NCBI GenBank assembly: GCA_963725085.1
Contig: CAVRXM010000005.1
Coordinates: 1 to 64,000 of the forward strand
Direction: 5' to 3'
Source: VRUE01 sp963725085
GTDB taxonomy: Bacteria; Actinomycetota; Thermoleophilia; Solirubrobacterales; 70-9
DNA: 64,000 nucleotides
The first letter of the stretch is position 1; the number at the start of each line of letters is the position of its first letter. The notes under the pieces were generated by a model. The model did not search any database. It had not been told where the DNA came from and saw only the letters and a program-made list of their open reading frames with translations. This document shows, in pieces, positions 50,266 to 58,585 of this stretch. A program made the position numbers and the translations under genes.

Positions 50266-51353
50266 GACGGCGCGAGCGGCAGCGCGAGCAGCTCGCAGCG
50301 GCGTTGCGCTCGCGGCTGATCGAGAGGCGTCGGGCTGAGGCCGCCCGCGGCGTGCAACCGGCGGAGGAGCTCGAGGCCGAGGTCCGCTCGCTGGTCGATT
50401 GGGAGGCTGCACTGCTCGGCGCCGCTGACCGCGACGCCGTGGTCGCCGGGATCCTCCGCGACACCGTCGGGCTCGGCCCGCTCGAGAACCTGCTCTCCGA
50501 TCCGGCGGTCGAGGAGGTGATGGTGAACGGCGCCGAGAGCGTCTTCATCGAGCGCGGTGGCCGGATCGAGCCCGCCGAGGCCCGTTTCGAGGACGAGGAG
50601 GAGCTCCGCAACGCGATCGAGCGGATACTCGCGCCCCTCGGCCGGCGGGTCGACGAGCTCAGCCCGATGGTCGACGCGAGGCTCGCCGACGGCTCCCGGG
50701 TCAACGTGGTCATCCCGCCGCTGGCCGTCGACGGGCCGATCCTCTCGATCCGTCGCTTCGGCGCCAGCCGGCCTGGGCCGCGCCGGCTGGTCGAGCTCGG
50801 GACTCTCACCGAGCGGCAGCTCGAGAGCCTCGCCTCGGCCGTGACCGGGCGCCGGAGCATTCTCGTCACCGGGGGAACCGGCTCCGGCAAGACGACACTC
50901 CTCAATGCGCTCTCGAGCTTCATCGGAGCGGCCGAGCGGGTGGTCACGATCGAGGACGCGGCCGAGCTCCGCCTCCAGCAGCCGCATGTGGTCCGGCTCG
51001 AGAGCCGACCGGCCGGGGTCGAGGGGAGGGGAGAGGTGACGATCCGGGACCTGCTCCGAAACGCGCTCCGGATGCGCCCCGACCGGATCGTGATCGGCGA
51101 GGTTCGCGGGCCAGAGGCCCTGGATCTCCTGACCGCGCTCAACACCGGTCACGACGGGGCACTCTCGACCGTCCACGCCAACTCCCCCGAGGATGCGATC
51201 TCGCGCATCGAGACCCTGGCGCTGATGGCGGGGGTGGGCCTTCCGCACGGGGCGATCGCCGACCAAGCGCGACGCGGCATCGACCTGGTCGTCCATCTGC
51301 AGCGGGGCGAGGACGGCACCCGGCAGGTGACCGAGGTCGCGGAGGTGAGCTGA
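50262..51353 (+). CDS. cpaF: CpaF/TadA-type secretion ATPase
   Basis: A 363-residue hexameric ATPase that powers Tad pilus assembly. It has LLSDPAVEEVMVNGAESVFIERGG in the N-terminal domain, Walker A GGTGSGKTTLLNAL (about 204-212), the Asp box VVTIEDAAELRL, Walker B RPDRIVIGEVRGPEALDLLTALNTGHDG, and a His box (STVHANSPEDAISRIETL). GTG start. TadB follows by 3 bp. Confidence 0.9.
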   Translation: MRRRERQREQLAAALRSRLIERRRAEAARGVQPAEELEAEVRSLVDWEAALLGAADRDAVVAGILRDTVGLGPLENLLSDPAVEEVMVNGAESVFIERGGRIEPAEARFEDEEELRNAIERILAPLGRRVDELSPMVDARLADGSRVNVVIPPLAVDGPILSIRRFGASRPGPRRLVELGTLTERQLESLASAVTGRRSILVTGGTGSGKTTLLNALSSFIGAAERVVTIEDAAELRLQQPHVVRLESRPAGVEGRGEVTIRDLLRNALRMRPDRIVIGEVRGPEALDLLTALNTGHDGALSTVHANSPEDAISRIETLALMAGVGLPHGAIADQARRGIDLVVHLQRGEDGTRQVTEVAEVS

Positions 51354-51356
51354 GCG

Positions 51357-52211
51357 TTGACCGCGTCGGGCCCCGTGCTCCTCCTCGCCGGCGCGGCGGC
51401 GGGCGGGCTGTCGGCCGTCGCCGCAAGAGAAGCGCTTCGCGCAAGTCCGGCGGTCGCGGGCTGGGTCCGCGGCACGCTCGAGCCGCTTCTCCTCGCCGGA
51501 CGGGAGGGGTACGCTCCGAACCCCCTCGAGCGCCGTCGCCTGGCGCTGCTGGGGGCGATCTCGGCTCTGGTCGGCGGTTGGTTTGTCGCCGGGCCGGTCG
51601 TTGCGCTGCCGCTTGCGGTTGCGGGGCCGGCGCTGGCCACCGTGACGGTGGGGCGGAGGCGCGGCCGCTATCGCGCCGCCGTCGAGCGGGCGCTGCCCGA
51701 CGTCGCGATCGCGATTGCCGACTCGCTGACCGGCGGGCGCTCGCTGCGAGCGTCGATCTGTGCCGCGGACGCCTCACTGGACGGGCCCGCCGCGGTCGAG
51801 CTGGCGCGGCTGCGGGCCGAGCTCGAACTCGGCGCCCCCACCGCCGACGCGATCGGAGCCTGGCGGCGGCGAATGCGCTCGGAACGGGTCGACGCCTTCG
51901 CCGCCGCGGTCCTCAGCCAGCGCCTCGCCGGCGGCGACCTTGCAGGGTTGCTGCGCCGCTTCGCCGCCGGCGCCGCCGACCGCGACCGGGTCGCCGAGGA
52001 CGCCAGGACCGCCACCGCGCAGGCCCGTTTCACCGGCCTCTTGGTGGTCGCGATGCCGACCGGCGCGGCGCTCTTCGCCGAGCTGCTCTCTCCCGGATTC
52101 ATCGGCGGGCTCATCGGTGTGCCGGTCGCGGCGGTCTTCCTGGCCCTGGCGGCGGCGCTGCAGCTTGCCGGCTTCGTCGCGATCCGCTTCCTCGCCCGGG
52201 TGCCGGGATAG
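51357..52211 (+). CDS. tadB: TadB-type pilus inner-membrane protein
   Basis: A 284-residue membrane protein of the type II secretion F family, with a GspF-like domain (ERALPDVAIAIADSLTGGRSLRASICAAD, GDLAGLLRRFAAGAADRDRVAEDARTATAQARFTGL) and spans near 8-22, 60-95, 220-240 and 250-275. TTG start, probably coupled to cpaF. It forms the membrane platform with TadC. Confidence 0.85.
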   Translation: MTASGPVLLLAGAAAGGLSAVAAREALRASPAVAGWVRGTLEPLLLAGREGYAPNPLERRRLALLGAISALVGGWFVAGPVVALPLAVAGPALATVTVGRRRGRYRAAVERALPDVAIAIADSLTGGRSLRASICAADASLDGPAAVELARLRAELELGAPTADAIGAWRRRMRSERVDAFAAAVLSQRLAGGDLAGLLRRFAAGAADRDRVAEDARTATAQARFTGLLVVAMPTGAALFAELLSPGFIGGLIGVPVAAVFLALAAALQLAGFVAIRFLARVPG

Positions 52212-52214
52212 GCG

Positions 52215-53039
52215 TTGGCGATCGCGCTCCTTCTCGCTGTCTGCGCCGGCCTCCTCCTGCTTGCGGCCGGGCGGGAGCTGGTCTCCTCGGCCCGGCCGGG
52301 CGGTCTCGACTCGCTGTTCGACGCCGCCACCCGGCGACGTCTGGGCGAGGCCGCCCTCCAGCTCGGCATCCCGGCCAGGCTCTCGAGGGCCGGACTGAGC
52401 TCGCGGGTGCCGATGGCCGCCGTGATGCTCTCGAAGCTGGGCTCCGCCGGGCTCGGGGCGATCCTGGGATGGCTGGCGGCCCCGGCTGCGCCCGGCCGGC
52501 TCTCGATCGTCGTCGCGGCCGGGCTCCCCGCCGCCGGGTTCCTGGTTCCCGACGCCCTGCTCGAGCGGCACGGGCGACGCCGCCGGCGGGCACTGCTGGC
52601 GTCCCTGCCGGACGCGCTCGACCTCCTCGCCGTCGGCTCCAGCTCCGGGCGGAGCCCGGCGGTCGGCCTCGCCGAGATCGCGCGCTCGGAGCGCGGCCCA
52701 CTCGCCGAGGAGCTGGGAATGGTCGTCGCCGAGCTCGGCTGCGGCGAGCCGCTACCGGGCGCCCTCGCCGGCCTGCGGCAGCGGGTGCCGGGCGCCGAGG
52801 TCGCGACTCTCTGCGCCTCGATCGAGCGCTCGCGCCGCCTCGGGTCCCCGCTCGCCGATCAGCTCGGCCGCCAGGCGGTCTCGTTGCGCCGCGACCAGCG
52901 TCGCCATGTCGAGGAGAGCGCTGCCCGCGCCGCGCCGAAGATCCAGCTCGTCGTCGCTCTCGTCCTGGTCCCGTCGGTCCTGTTGATGATCGCCGCCGCG
53001 CTGATCGCCAACGCCGGCGTCCTCCTCGCCGGCTTCTGA
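52215..53039 (+). CDS. tadC: TadC-type pilus inner-membrane protein
   Basis: A 274-residue GspF-domain protein (LASLPDALDLLAVGSSSGRSPAVGLAEIARSERGPLAEEL, RSRRLGSPLADQLGRQAVSLRRDQRRHVEESAARAAPKIQLVVALVLVPSVLLM). It has N-terminal, central and C-terminal spans. TTG start 3 bp after tadB. No Flp pilin, TadZ, secretin or prepilin peptidase follows, so the locus is incomplete here. Confidence 0.85.
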   Translation: MAIALLLAVCAGLLLLAAGRELVSSARPGGLDSLFDAATRRRLGEAALQLGIPARLSRAGLSSRVPMAAVMLSKLGSAGLGAILGWLAAPAAPGRLSIVVAAGLPAAGFLVPDALLERHGRRRRRALLASLPDALDLLAVGSSSGRSPAVGLAEIARSERGPLAEELGMVVAELGCGEPLPGALAGLRQRVPGAEVATLCASIERSRRLGSPLADQLGRQAVSLRRDQRRHVEESAARAAPKIQLVVALVLVPSVLLMIAAALIANAGVLLAGF

Positions 53040-53076
53040 GCGGTCGTTCCATGCCCGGAAGGCTGGCGGCGGGGCC

Positions 53077-53679
53077 TTACGCCGGAGTTCGAGAGGCCTC
53101 CCGAGGGCTGGGGGCGGGTGCGCGGGCCGCTGGGGTGCGGCGGGCTTTGGGCATGTAGCGGGCGACGACCAACGTCAGGACGATCGCGGCGCTTCCCAGG
53201 ACCATCACCCTGAACCAGGTGCTGGCGCCGTCGGTGCCGGATCCCAGGGAATGCAGGACCGCGAGCAGGAAGACGACCACCGTCGCGCGGTGAATCTGGC
53301 GCCAGCGCCTCGCGCCGATCCGGCGTCTCCAGTAGAAGGTCGGCCCCAGCAGGAGGGCCAGGTAGCCGGCGAGGATTCCGAGGCCGGTCCATATGGGCCG
53401 GTATTCGAGCGTGAAGGGGATCGTGATTCCCGTCAGGCCCGGCTTCAGCCAGGCATCGCCGAGGAGGAAGACGCCATGGGCGCCGATCGCGACGAGCGCG
53501 GTCAGCGCGACCTGCTGGTGAATTTTCACCAGATTGCGCTTCAACCCGGGGCGGCGCGTCATCTTCGAAGCCAACAGCAGTCCCAGCACGACCGAGGTGG
53601 TGATCAGCAGGAAGGCGACGATTCCGGCTGAGCGCGCGGCCAGCCACCATGGGTAGTTGGCGGGATCCGGCTCAGTCAC
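53077..53679 (-). CDS. b-type cytochrome, ferric reductase-like transmembrane protein
   Basis: A 200-residue membrane protein with about five or six spans. Two pairs of histidines on facing helices, H54/H68 and H130/H143, are placed to hold two b hemes. The sequence resembles the ferric reductase-like transmembrane domain, without a FAD/NADPH domain. GTG start at 53679 overlaps the upstream gene by 8 bases. It is the last gene of a five-gene operon headed by a ferredoxin and probably moves electrons across the membrane. Confidence 0.8.
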   Translation of the reverse strand: MTEPDPANYPWWLAARSAGIVAFLLITTSVVLGLLLASKMTRRPGLKRNLVKIHQQVALTALVAIGAHGVFLLGDAWLKPGLTGITIPFTLEYRPIWTGLGILAGYLALLLGPTFYWRRRIGARRWRQIHRATVVVFLLAVLHSLGSGTDGASTWFRVMVLGSAAIVLTLVVARYMPKARRTPAARAPAPSPREASRTPA

Positions 53680-53905
53680 CGCCGCCGCCCTCCCCCTCGG
53701 GGGCCCCCTCCTCACCGGCGGGAGCGGCCTTGGCGGGAGCGGCCTTGGCGCCGCCGCCGGCGGGTACCGGCACCGTCGTCGGTCCGGAGAACATCGTGTA
53801 TGCGGCGAGCGCGGCCAGCGCGACTACCACCGCGATCGCAGCGACCTTGGTCCTCAGGCGCGGTGGCTCTCCGGTCGCGACCGCCGTGGCCGGTGCGGTG
53901 CTCAT
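53672..53905 (-). CDS. Small single-span protein of the electron-transfer operon
   Basis: A 77-residue protein with one membrane span (about 20-42, VAAIAVVVALAALAAYTMFSG) and a low-complexity Ala/Gly/Pro/Glu tail. No metal or cofactor motif is visible. It overlaps both neighbours, so it is co-translated with the cytochrome. It may be an assembly or scaffold subunit; function unknown. Confidence 0.6.
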   Translation of the reverse strand: MSTAPATAVATGEPPRLRTKVAAIAVVVALAALAAYTMFSGPTTVPVPAGGGAKAAPAKAAPAGEEGAPEGEGGGGD

Positions 53906-54165
53906 GGCGGGGGCACGGGAGAGGTCCGGGTGACGATCGAGGTGGCTGCCTGCGTTTGTGCCTTGCCGCCGTTGCCGGTCCCGGGCTTGGTGATCGCGGC
54001 CGGCGAGACGAGGCCGGCGCCGAGAGCAGGATCCCTGCCTGTTCGCACCTGGATCGCAAGCAGGGTCAGGACCACGAAGAAGAGCCCGAGGGCGGCGGTG
54101 ATGACCGCCAAGGGGCTGGGGGTGCGACGGCGTCTTGGTTGGGGCGATTCCGGCACCGCGTTCAC
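53902..54165 (-). CDS. Small single-span protein of the electron-transfer operon
   Basis: An 87-residue protein with an N-terminal RRRRTPSP, one span (about 18-41, LAVITAALGLFFVVLTLLAIQV) and a Thr/Gly/Pro-rich tail. GTG start. It overlaps the lipoprotein gene by 4 bases and the next gene by ATGA. No cofactor-binding residues are recognised. Confidence 0.6.
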   Translation of the reverse strand: MNAVPESPQPRRRRTPSPLAVITAALGLFFVVLTLLAIQVRTGRDPALGAGLVSPAAITKPGTGNGGKAQTQAATSIVTRTSPVPPP

Positions 54166-54731
54166 TCCTCACCGCAAACATGGAAGCCGTATCCACGGGC
54201 GAAACCGGTCAGTGCGCGCGTCGAGTTGTCGAGCTCGGCCCGCAGTTGCCTGAGCAGGGGGACGTCGGCCGCAGCGAGCGCGTTGCCGATTCTCGCCCTC
54301 AGCGCAAGCTGTCCCTTGACCGGGTCGATGATGTTCGCCTTCACGAGCGCGGCATCCCCGGGCGGTGGGGGGAGGGCCCTGATCTGCCGTAGCTCCCGCC
54401 AGCCGAGAGCGATCGTGTCGTCATAGGCCTTCACGGCCTCGGTCGGCTGGGAGGAGGCACCGACCCGCTCCTGCTCCCTGGCCCGCTCCGGGTCGATCTT
54501 GCTGCAGATCGCGTCCACGCGAGCGACATAGGCGCGGCGAGCGGGGTCGGTCACCTTCGCCACCTGCACCGGGCCTTCTGGGGGGCGCTGTTGTGAGCCC
54601 GGAACCTGCGAGCCGTTCGGCTGTGTGGTCGCTTCCGCCCCCTCGGTCTCAGCCCGTCGCGTGTCGCCTCCGCATCCGGCCGACAGAGCGACAACGGCCA
54701 CGAGGAGAAGTGGTGTGAGCCGCAAGACCAT
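54162..54731 (-). CDS. Lipoprotein of the electron-transfer operon
   Basis: A 189-residue lipoprotein with a lipobox (VVALSAGC, Cys about 20). A disordered Thr/Pro/Gln segment precedes a helical domain (RAYVARVDAICSKIDPERAREQERV, then GDAALVKANIIDPVKGQLALRARIGNAL). Two cysteines (AICSK and HVCGEE) may form a disulfide outside the membrane. Similar small lipoproteins with this AICxK-type helix pattern occur in actinobacteria; the function is unknown. It lies 7 bp after the ferredoxin gene. Confidence 0.7.
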   Translation of the reverse strand: MVLRLTPLLLVAVVALSAGCGGDTRRAETEGAEATTQPNGSQVPGSQQRPPEGPVQVAKVTDPARRAYVARVDAICSKIDPERAREQERVGASSQPTEAVKAYDDTIALGWRELRQIRALPPPPGDAALVKANIIDPVKGQLALRARIGNALAAADVPLLRQLRAELDNSTRALTGFARGYGFHVCGEE

Positions 54732-54738
54732 TGCGCCG

Positions 54739-54945
54739 CTAGGGGTAGACCTGCTCGCCTGAATCCTCGTCGACCACGCTGATCGCCACCGAGGGACAGG
54801 CTTCGGCCGCCTGAAGGATCAGATCGGGCGGACCGGCCCCGATCACCCGCGCGGTCTCGTCCAACTCGAACACCATGGGCGCGATGTCCACGCAGTCGCC
54901 ATGCCCAGCGCAGGCGCTCTCGTCAATCCGCGGTACGTATTTCAA
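54739..54945 (-). CDS. 3Fe-4S-type ferredoxin
   Basis: A 68-residue ferredoxin. Cysteines C12, C18 and C50 fit the pattern C-x5-C...CP, where the usual second cysteine is replaced (H15). This is the signature of single-cluster 3Fe-4S ferredoxins that often serve cytochrome P450s. Here no P450 is near; it heads an operon ending in a b-type cytochrome. ApbE is divergent. Confidence 0.9.
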   Translation of the reverse strand: MKYVPRIDESACAGHGDCVDIAPMVFELDETARVIGAGPPDLILQAAEACPSVAISVVDEDSGEQVYP

Positions 54946-55069
54946 TCTCAGTCGCCTCCTCGGTCATATATGACGAGGCTAGGCTCGGTATCTGGAGTGC
55001 GCATCCGCTGTTCGCCGCGGTCGGCTCGTGGTTTCGCCGCAGCCGCCAGATGAGGATGATCTGGGGTCA

Positions 55070-56014
55070 ATGATCGAGCACGACATCGTCTTCGACGCGA
55101 TGGGATCGCAGGTGAGGCTCGTGATCGGCGCGGCGGATGACGATGCGGCTGCGGCGGCGCGAGCGGCGGACGCGGAGCAGCGTTTCGTCGCCGATTTCGA
55201 GGCGGCGCTATCTCGGTTCGACCCGGACAGCGAGCTCAGCGCCCTGAATGCGGATCCTCGCGAGGTCGTTCCCGCCTCGGAGTTGCTGCGCGCGGCGGTG
55301 AGAGCCGGGGTGGCGTCTGCCGGTCTCAGTGGCGGGTTGGTCGATCCGACTCTGCTTGCGGAGATCGAGTCGGCCGGCTACGTCGACTCCTGGGAGGGTT
55401 CCGAGGTCTCGCTCGTCGAAGCGATCTCCACCGCGCCACCTCGACATCCGGCCCGGCCGCGCCCAGAGTCGCTCTGGCGCCGGTTCGACGTCGACGACGA
55501 CGCCCAGACGGTCTCGCGGCCGGCCGGCGTCGGGCTCGACACGGGAGGCATCGGCAAGGGCCTGGCAGCAGATCTGATCGCCGCCCGGCTCTCCGGCTTC
55601 CCGCGCTTTGTCGTCGACTGCGGCGGCGATGTCCGCATCGGAGGCGCCGATGCCCTCATCAACCCCTATGAGGTCGTCGTCGAGAACCCTCTGACCGGTG
55701 AGCGGGTCTACGCACTCAGGCTGGGTTGGGGAGGTGTCGCAACCTCGGGCCTCAACGTCCGGATCTGGCGAGGAGAGGATGGGCGCCCGCGCCATCACCT
55801 GCTCGATCCTTCAACCGGCGAGCCCGCCTGGACCGGTCTGGTCGGAGCTACCGCGCTCGGCGATACCGCAGTCGAAGCCGAGGCCCTTGCGAAGGCCGCC
55901 CTCCTTTCGGGACCCGATGGCGGCCGCGCGGTGCTCGCCGAGCGTGGCGGCCTGCTGGTACATGACGGCGGCTGGGTCGAGAGAGTCGGGCCCCTCAGCG
56001 CCCGGCGTCTCTGA
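55070..56014 (+). CDS. apbE: FAD:protein FMN transferase
   Basis: A 314-residue ApbE-family enzyme that attaches FMN to a Ser/Thr of target flavoproteins. Its marks are FDAMGSQVRLVIG, FEAALSRFDPDSELSALN, GVGLDTGGIGKGLAADLIAARL, VVDCGGDVRIGG and the metal-binding LGDTAVEAEALAKAALL. The start may be ATG 55070 or GTG 55028. It is divergent from the ferredoxin-cytochrome operon, yet none of those proteins shows an obvious FMN acceptor motif. Confidence 0.9.
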   Translation: MIEHDIVFDAMGSQVRLVIGAADDDAAAAARAADAEQRFVADFEAALSRFDPDSELSALNADPREVVPASELLRAAVRAGVASAGLSGGLVDPTLLAEIESAGYVDSWEGSEVSLVEAISTAPPRHPARPRPESLWRRFDVDDDAQTVSRPAGVGLDTGGIGKGLAADLIAARLSGFPRFVVDCGGDVRIGGADALINPYEVVVENPLTGERVYALRLGWGGVATSGLNVRIWRGEDGRPRHHLLDPSTGEPAWTGLVGATALGDTAVEAEALAKAALLSGPDGGRAVLAERGGLLVHDGGWVERVGPLSARRL

Positions 56015-56015
56015 G

Positions 56016-56870
56016 CTACTCGGCCGACTCCTCGCGGAGGCGGGTGGCGACGGTGGCGGTCGCGCCCCGCATCGCGTCGAGATGGGTGGCGTCCTTGCGG
56101 TGGCCACTGACATAGCAGCAGAGGTGGCCGCCGACGAGCTCGAAGGCGAACTTCTCGGGTGCGGATTCGGCGAGCCAGACGATGAAGCTGGGGGAGAAGA
56201 GCTGGTGCAGCCAGTTCAAGTCCTGGAGCTGCGGGTTGGCGAAGATCTCGTAGCGGTCGGTCAGCTTCGCGCTCTCGAACTCGACCCTTTTTTTCGAGCG
56301 GAAGAGGTCCTCGAAGCCCTCGAGCGCATGGAACCCGAATTTGCGCTGGCAGTAGAGCTCGGGGGCGTGGAATTTGCACTCGGGCACCTCGGCGATCCCG
56401 ACCGTGTAGTGGTAGGTGTTGGTGTTCCGGTTGCCCTCGCTGTCGGTGTCGCTTTCCTCGTAGGTGAAAAGGGCGAGCAGGCCATTGACGCCATCGCCTA
56501 GCGCGCCTTCCAGCACCCGCACGGCGTAGCGGTCATCGCCTTTCGAGAGCAGCGGCGTGCTTTCCTGGAGGCGGAGGCGCCCGTCCTCGTCTGTCATCTG
56601 CCGCGCCGCCGCGTACTGCTCGAAGAAGGCGTCCTCGGAGCGCGAGTCGGCGATTCCGAAGACGACCAGGAGGCCGACGGCGAGGGCGGCGCCGAGCCCG
56701 GCCAGGCCGACGATCGGCCCGACCAGCGCCAGGCCCGCGACCCCGGCGGCGATCGCAAATGCGACCAGCAGCGCCATCGTCAGCGGTTTGCGGATCAGCA
56801 GCCCGAAGTACTCGCCGCGAAGGTCGTTGGCGTCGGCGACCTGGGCTTCGACGGCTTGGGGCGAGCTCAC
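56016..56870 (-). CDS. DUF3137-like membrane protein
   Basis: A 284-residue protein with two N-terminal spans (about 31-50 and 55-75) and a soluble domain with RRFGF-like elements (YCQRKFGFHALEGFEDLFRSKKRVEFESAKLTDRYEIF, then HLCCYVSGHRKD). The arrangement resembles DUF3137 proteins. GTG start at 56870 directly preceded by repeat copy C. It is convergent with apbE (1 bp gap). Function unknown. Confidence 0.65.
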   Translation of the reverse strand: MSSPQAVEAQVADANDLRGEYFGLLIRKPLTMALLVAFAIAAGVAGLALVGPIVGLAGLGAALAVGLLVVFGIADSRSEDAFFEQYAAARQMTDEDGRLRLQESTPLLSKGDDRYAVRVLEGALGDGVNGLLALFTYEESDTDSEGNRNTNTYHYTVGIAEVPECKFHAPELYCQRKFGFHALEGFEDLFRSKKRVEFESAKLTDRYEIFANPQLQDLNWLHQLFSPSFIVWLAESAPEKFAFELVGGHLCCYVSGHRKDATHLDAMRGATATVATRLREESAE

Positions 56871-56938
56871 GACAAAGGCTCGCGCTTCGCTCGCTGCACA
56901 AAGAACCAGAGATGGATGCTTGCTCGCTCCGCGCTCAC
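56871..56938 (-). repeat. Stop-codon-associated intergenic repeat, copy C
   Basis: Read on the minus strand it matches copies A and B: tgagcgcggagcgagcaagc, then atccatctctgg, then gcgagcgaagcgcgag and ttgtc just before the GTG start of the DUF3137-like gene. It lies in the leader between this gene and the mraZ promoter region. Confidence 0.75.
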
Positions 56939-56996
56939 GAATTCGAATCTAGTCGATGCAACGGACCTTGCGACTTGGGGCGTTCCGTCCGAGCTG

Positions 56997-57031
56997 TGTT
57001 GCAAAGTGGGGGGAAGTGGGTTACTGTGGCC
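56997..57031 (+). promoter_or_regulatory. MraZ box array
   Basis: Four pentamers follow each other with a 10-bp period: TGTTG (56997), TGGGG (57007), TGGGT (57017) and TGGCC (57027). MraZ binds TGGG direct repeats spaced by five bases ahead of its own operon. The array lies 100 bp upstream of the mraZ ATG and is the likely autoregulatory site of the dcw cluster. Confidence 0.75.
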
Positions 57032-57130
57032 CTCGAGTTGAAGCCCAAGGGCCGGGGTGGTGAGGCTCCTCCCACCTCATCACTCCGGCCCTGACTCTTT
57101 TTCCAGGCCGCAGAAAGGAATCACCGGGGA

Positions 57131-57574
57131 ATGGCTTTTCGGGGTCTCTACGAGCACAGCCTCGACGCCAAGGACCGGCTCACGGTTCCGTCGCGGTTCC
57201 GCGCCGCCCTCGCTGACGGGATCGTTCTCGCCAAGGGCTTCGACCCCTGCGTCTGGGTGTATCCGACCAGCGAGTTCGAGCAGCTCTCCGATCGCTTCCT
57301 CGCGCCGCACAGCCCGTTCGGCAGGGACGCCCGCAGCCTGCGTCGCCGCTTCCACGGCGGCTCGTTCGACGAGAAGCTCGACTCGGCGGGGCGGATCAGG
57401 GTCCCGAAGCCGCTGATCGACCACGCCGAGCTGTCCGGGCCCTGCGTCGTGATCGGCGCCGGCGAGTACCTCGAGATCTGGAACGCCGCCGCCTGGGCCA
57501 AGCAGGAGGCCGAGCTCGACTCCTCCGCCGCCGAGATCGCCGAGGGCCTGGCGGCGAACGAGAGGCCCGGGTAG
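57131..57574 (+). CDS. mraZ: Transcriptional regulator MraZ
   Basis: A 147-residue protein with two AbrB-like SpoVT domains (FRGLYEHSLDAKDRLTVPSRFRAAL and SFDEKLDSAGRIRVPKPLIDHAEL), each with the conserved D-x-x-x-R. It is the first gene of the division/cell-wall cluster and represses it by binding the boxes at 56997. rsmH begins at the base after its stop. Confidence 0.95.
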   Translation: MAFRGLYEHSLDAKDRLTVPSRFRAALADGIVLAKGFDPCVWVYPTSEFEQLSDRFLAPHSPFGRDARSLRRRFHGGSFDEKLDSAGRIRVPKPLIDHAELSGPCVVIGAGEYLEIWNAAAWAKQEAELDSSAAEIAEGLAANERPG

Positions 57575-58585
57575 ATGCGCGCTCCAGGTCAAGTGCGAGC
57601 CCACGCGGAGCCGGTTCCGGTCATGGGCGATGCCATTGTTAATTGGATGCACGAGCCCGTCCTTGCGGAGGAGCTGATCTCCCTTCTCGCGCCCGGCCCG
57701 GGGCAGACCGCGGTCGACTGCACCTTCGGTGGCGGCGGCCACGCGCGCCGGATCGCCGCCGCGCTCGGCCCCGAGGGGACGCTGATCGCGATCGATCGCG
57801 ATCTCGCCGCCGAGGCGCGGTTCGAGCAGTTCGCGGCCGATGTCCCCTGCAAGTGCCGGTTTCTCGGAACCGAGTTCGCGGCAGGGCTTCGCACCCTGCA
57901 CGGCGAAGGCGTCCGCCCAGAGATGGTCTACATGGACCTCGGAATGTCCTCGATGCAGGTCGATGCCCGCGAGCGGGGCTTCTCCTATTCGTATGACGCG
58001 CCGCTCGACATGCGGATGGACACCCGCCAGGTGCTCAGCGCCGCCGACCTCCTCAACGAGTGGCCCGAGTCGCGGATCGCGCTGGCGCTGCGCCGCTACG
58101 GCGAGGAGCGCTACGCGGGCGGGATCGCGCGCGAGGTCGTGCGCCGCCGTCCGCTACGCACGACCGCCGACCTCGTCGCCGCGGTCAAGGCGGGGATCCC
58201 GGCCTCGGCCAGGTTCGGCGGCGGCCACCCGGCCAAGCGCACCTTCCAGGCGGTCCGGATCGCCGTCAACGGCGAGCTCGACGCCCTCGACGACGCGCTG
58301 CCGACTGCCTGGCGAATGCTGGCCCCGAGCGGCCGCTTCGCCGCGATCTCCTTCCACTCGCTCGAGGACCGACGAGTCAAGCGGTTCCTCGCCGATCGCT
58401 CCCGGGGGTGCATCTGCCCACCGGAGCTCCCGATCTGCGTCTGCGGGCGCGAGCCGGAAGCCGATCTGCTGACCCGGCGCGCGGTCGCGCCCGGCCCCGA
58501 GGAGGTCGCCGAGAACCCGCGCTCGAAATCGGCCCACCTGCGGGCGGCGACGAAGATCGCCCCGACCCCGGCGGAGGTCGCCTGA
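57575..58585 (+). CDS. rsmH: 16S rRNA (cytosine-1402-N4)-methyltransferase
   Basis: A 336-residue SAM-dependent enzyme. HEPVLAEELISLLAPGPGQTAVDCTFGGGGHARRIA includes the SAM motif. MDLGMSSMQVDARERGFSYSYDAPLDMRMD and AISFHSLEDRRVKRFL are family signatures. The start could be 57575, 57623 or 57647; the first abuts the mraZ stop. It fine-tunes the ribosomal P site. The position after mraZ is conserved across bacteria. Confidence 0.95.
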   Translation: MRAPGQVRAHAEPVPVMGDAIVNWMHEPVLAEELISLLAPGPGQTAVDCTFGGGGHARRIAAALGPEGTLIAIDRDLAAEARFEQFAADVPCKCRFLGTEFAAGLRTLHGEGVRPEMVYMDLGMSSMQVDARERGFSYSYDAPLDMRMDTRQVLSAADLLNEWPESRIALALRRYGEERYAGGIAREVVRRRPLRTTADLVAAVKAGIPASARFGGGHPAKRTFQAVRIAVNGELDALDDALPTAWRMLAPSGRFAAISFHSLEDRRVKRFLADRSRGCICPPELPICVCGREPEADLLTRRAVAPGPEEVAENPRSKSAHLRAATKIAPTPAEVA

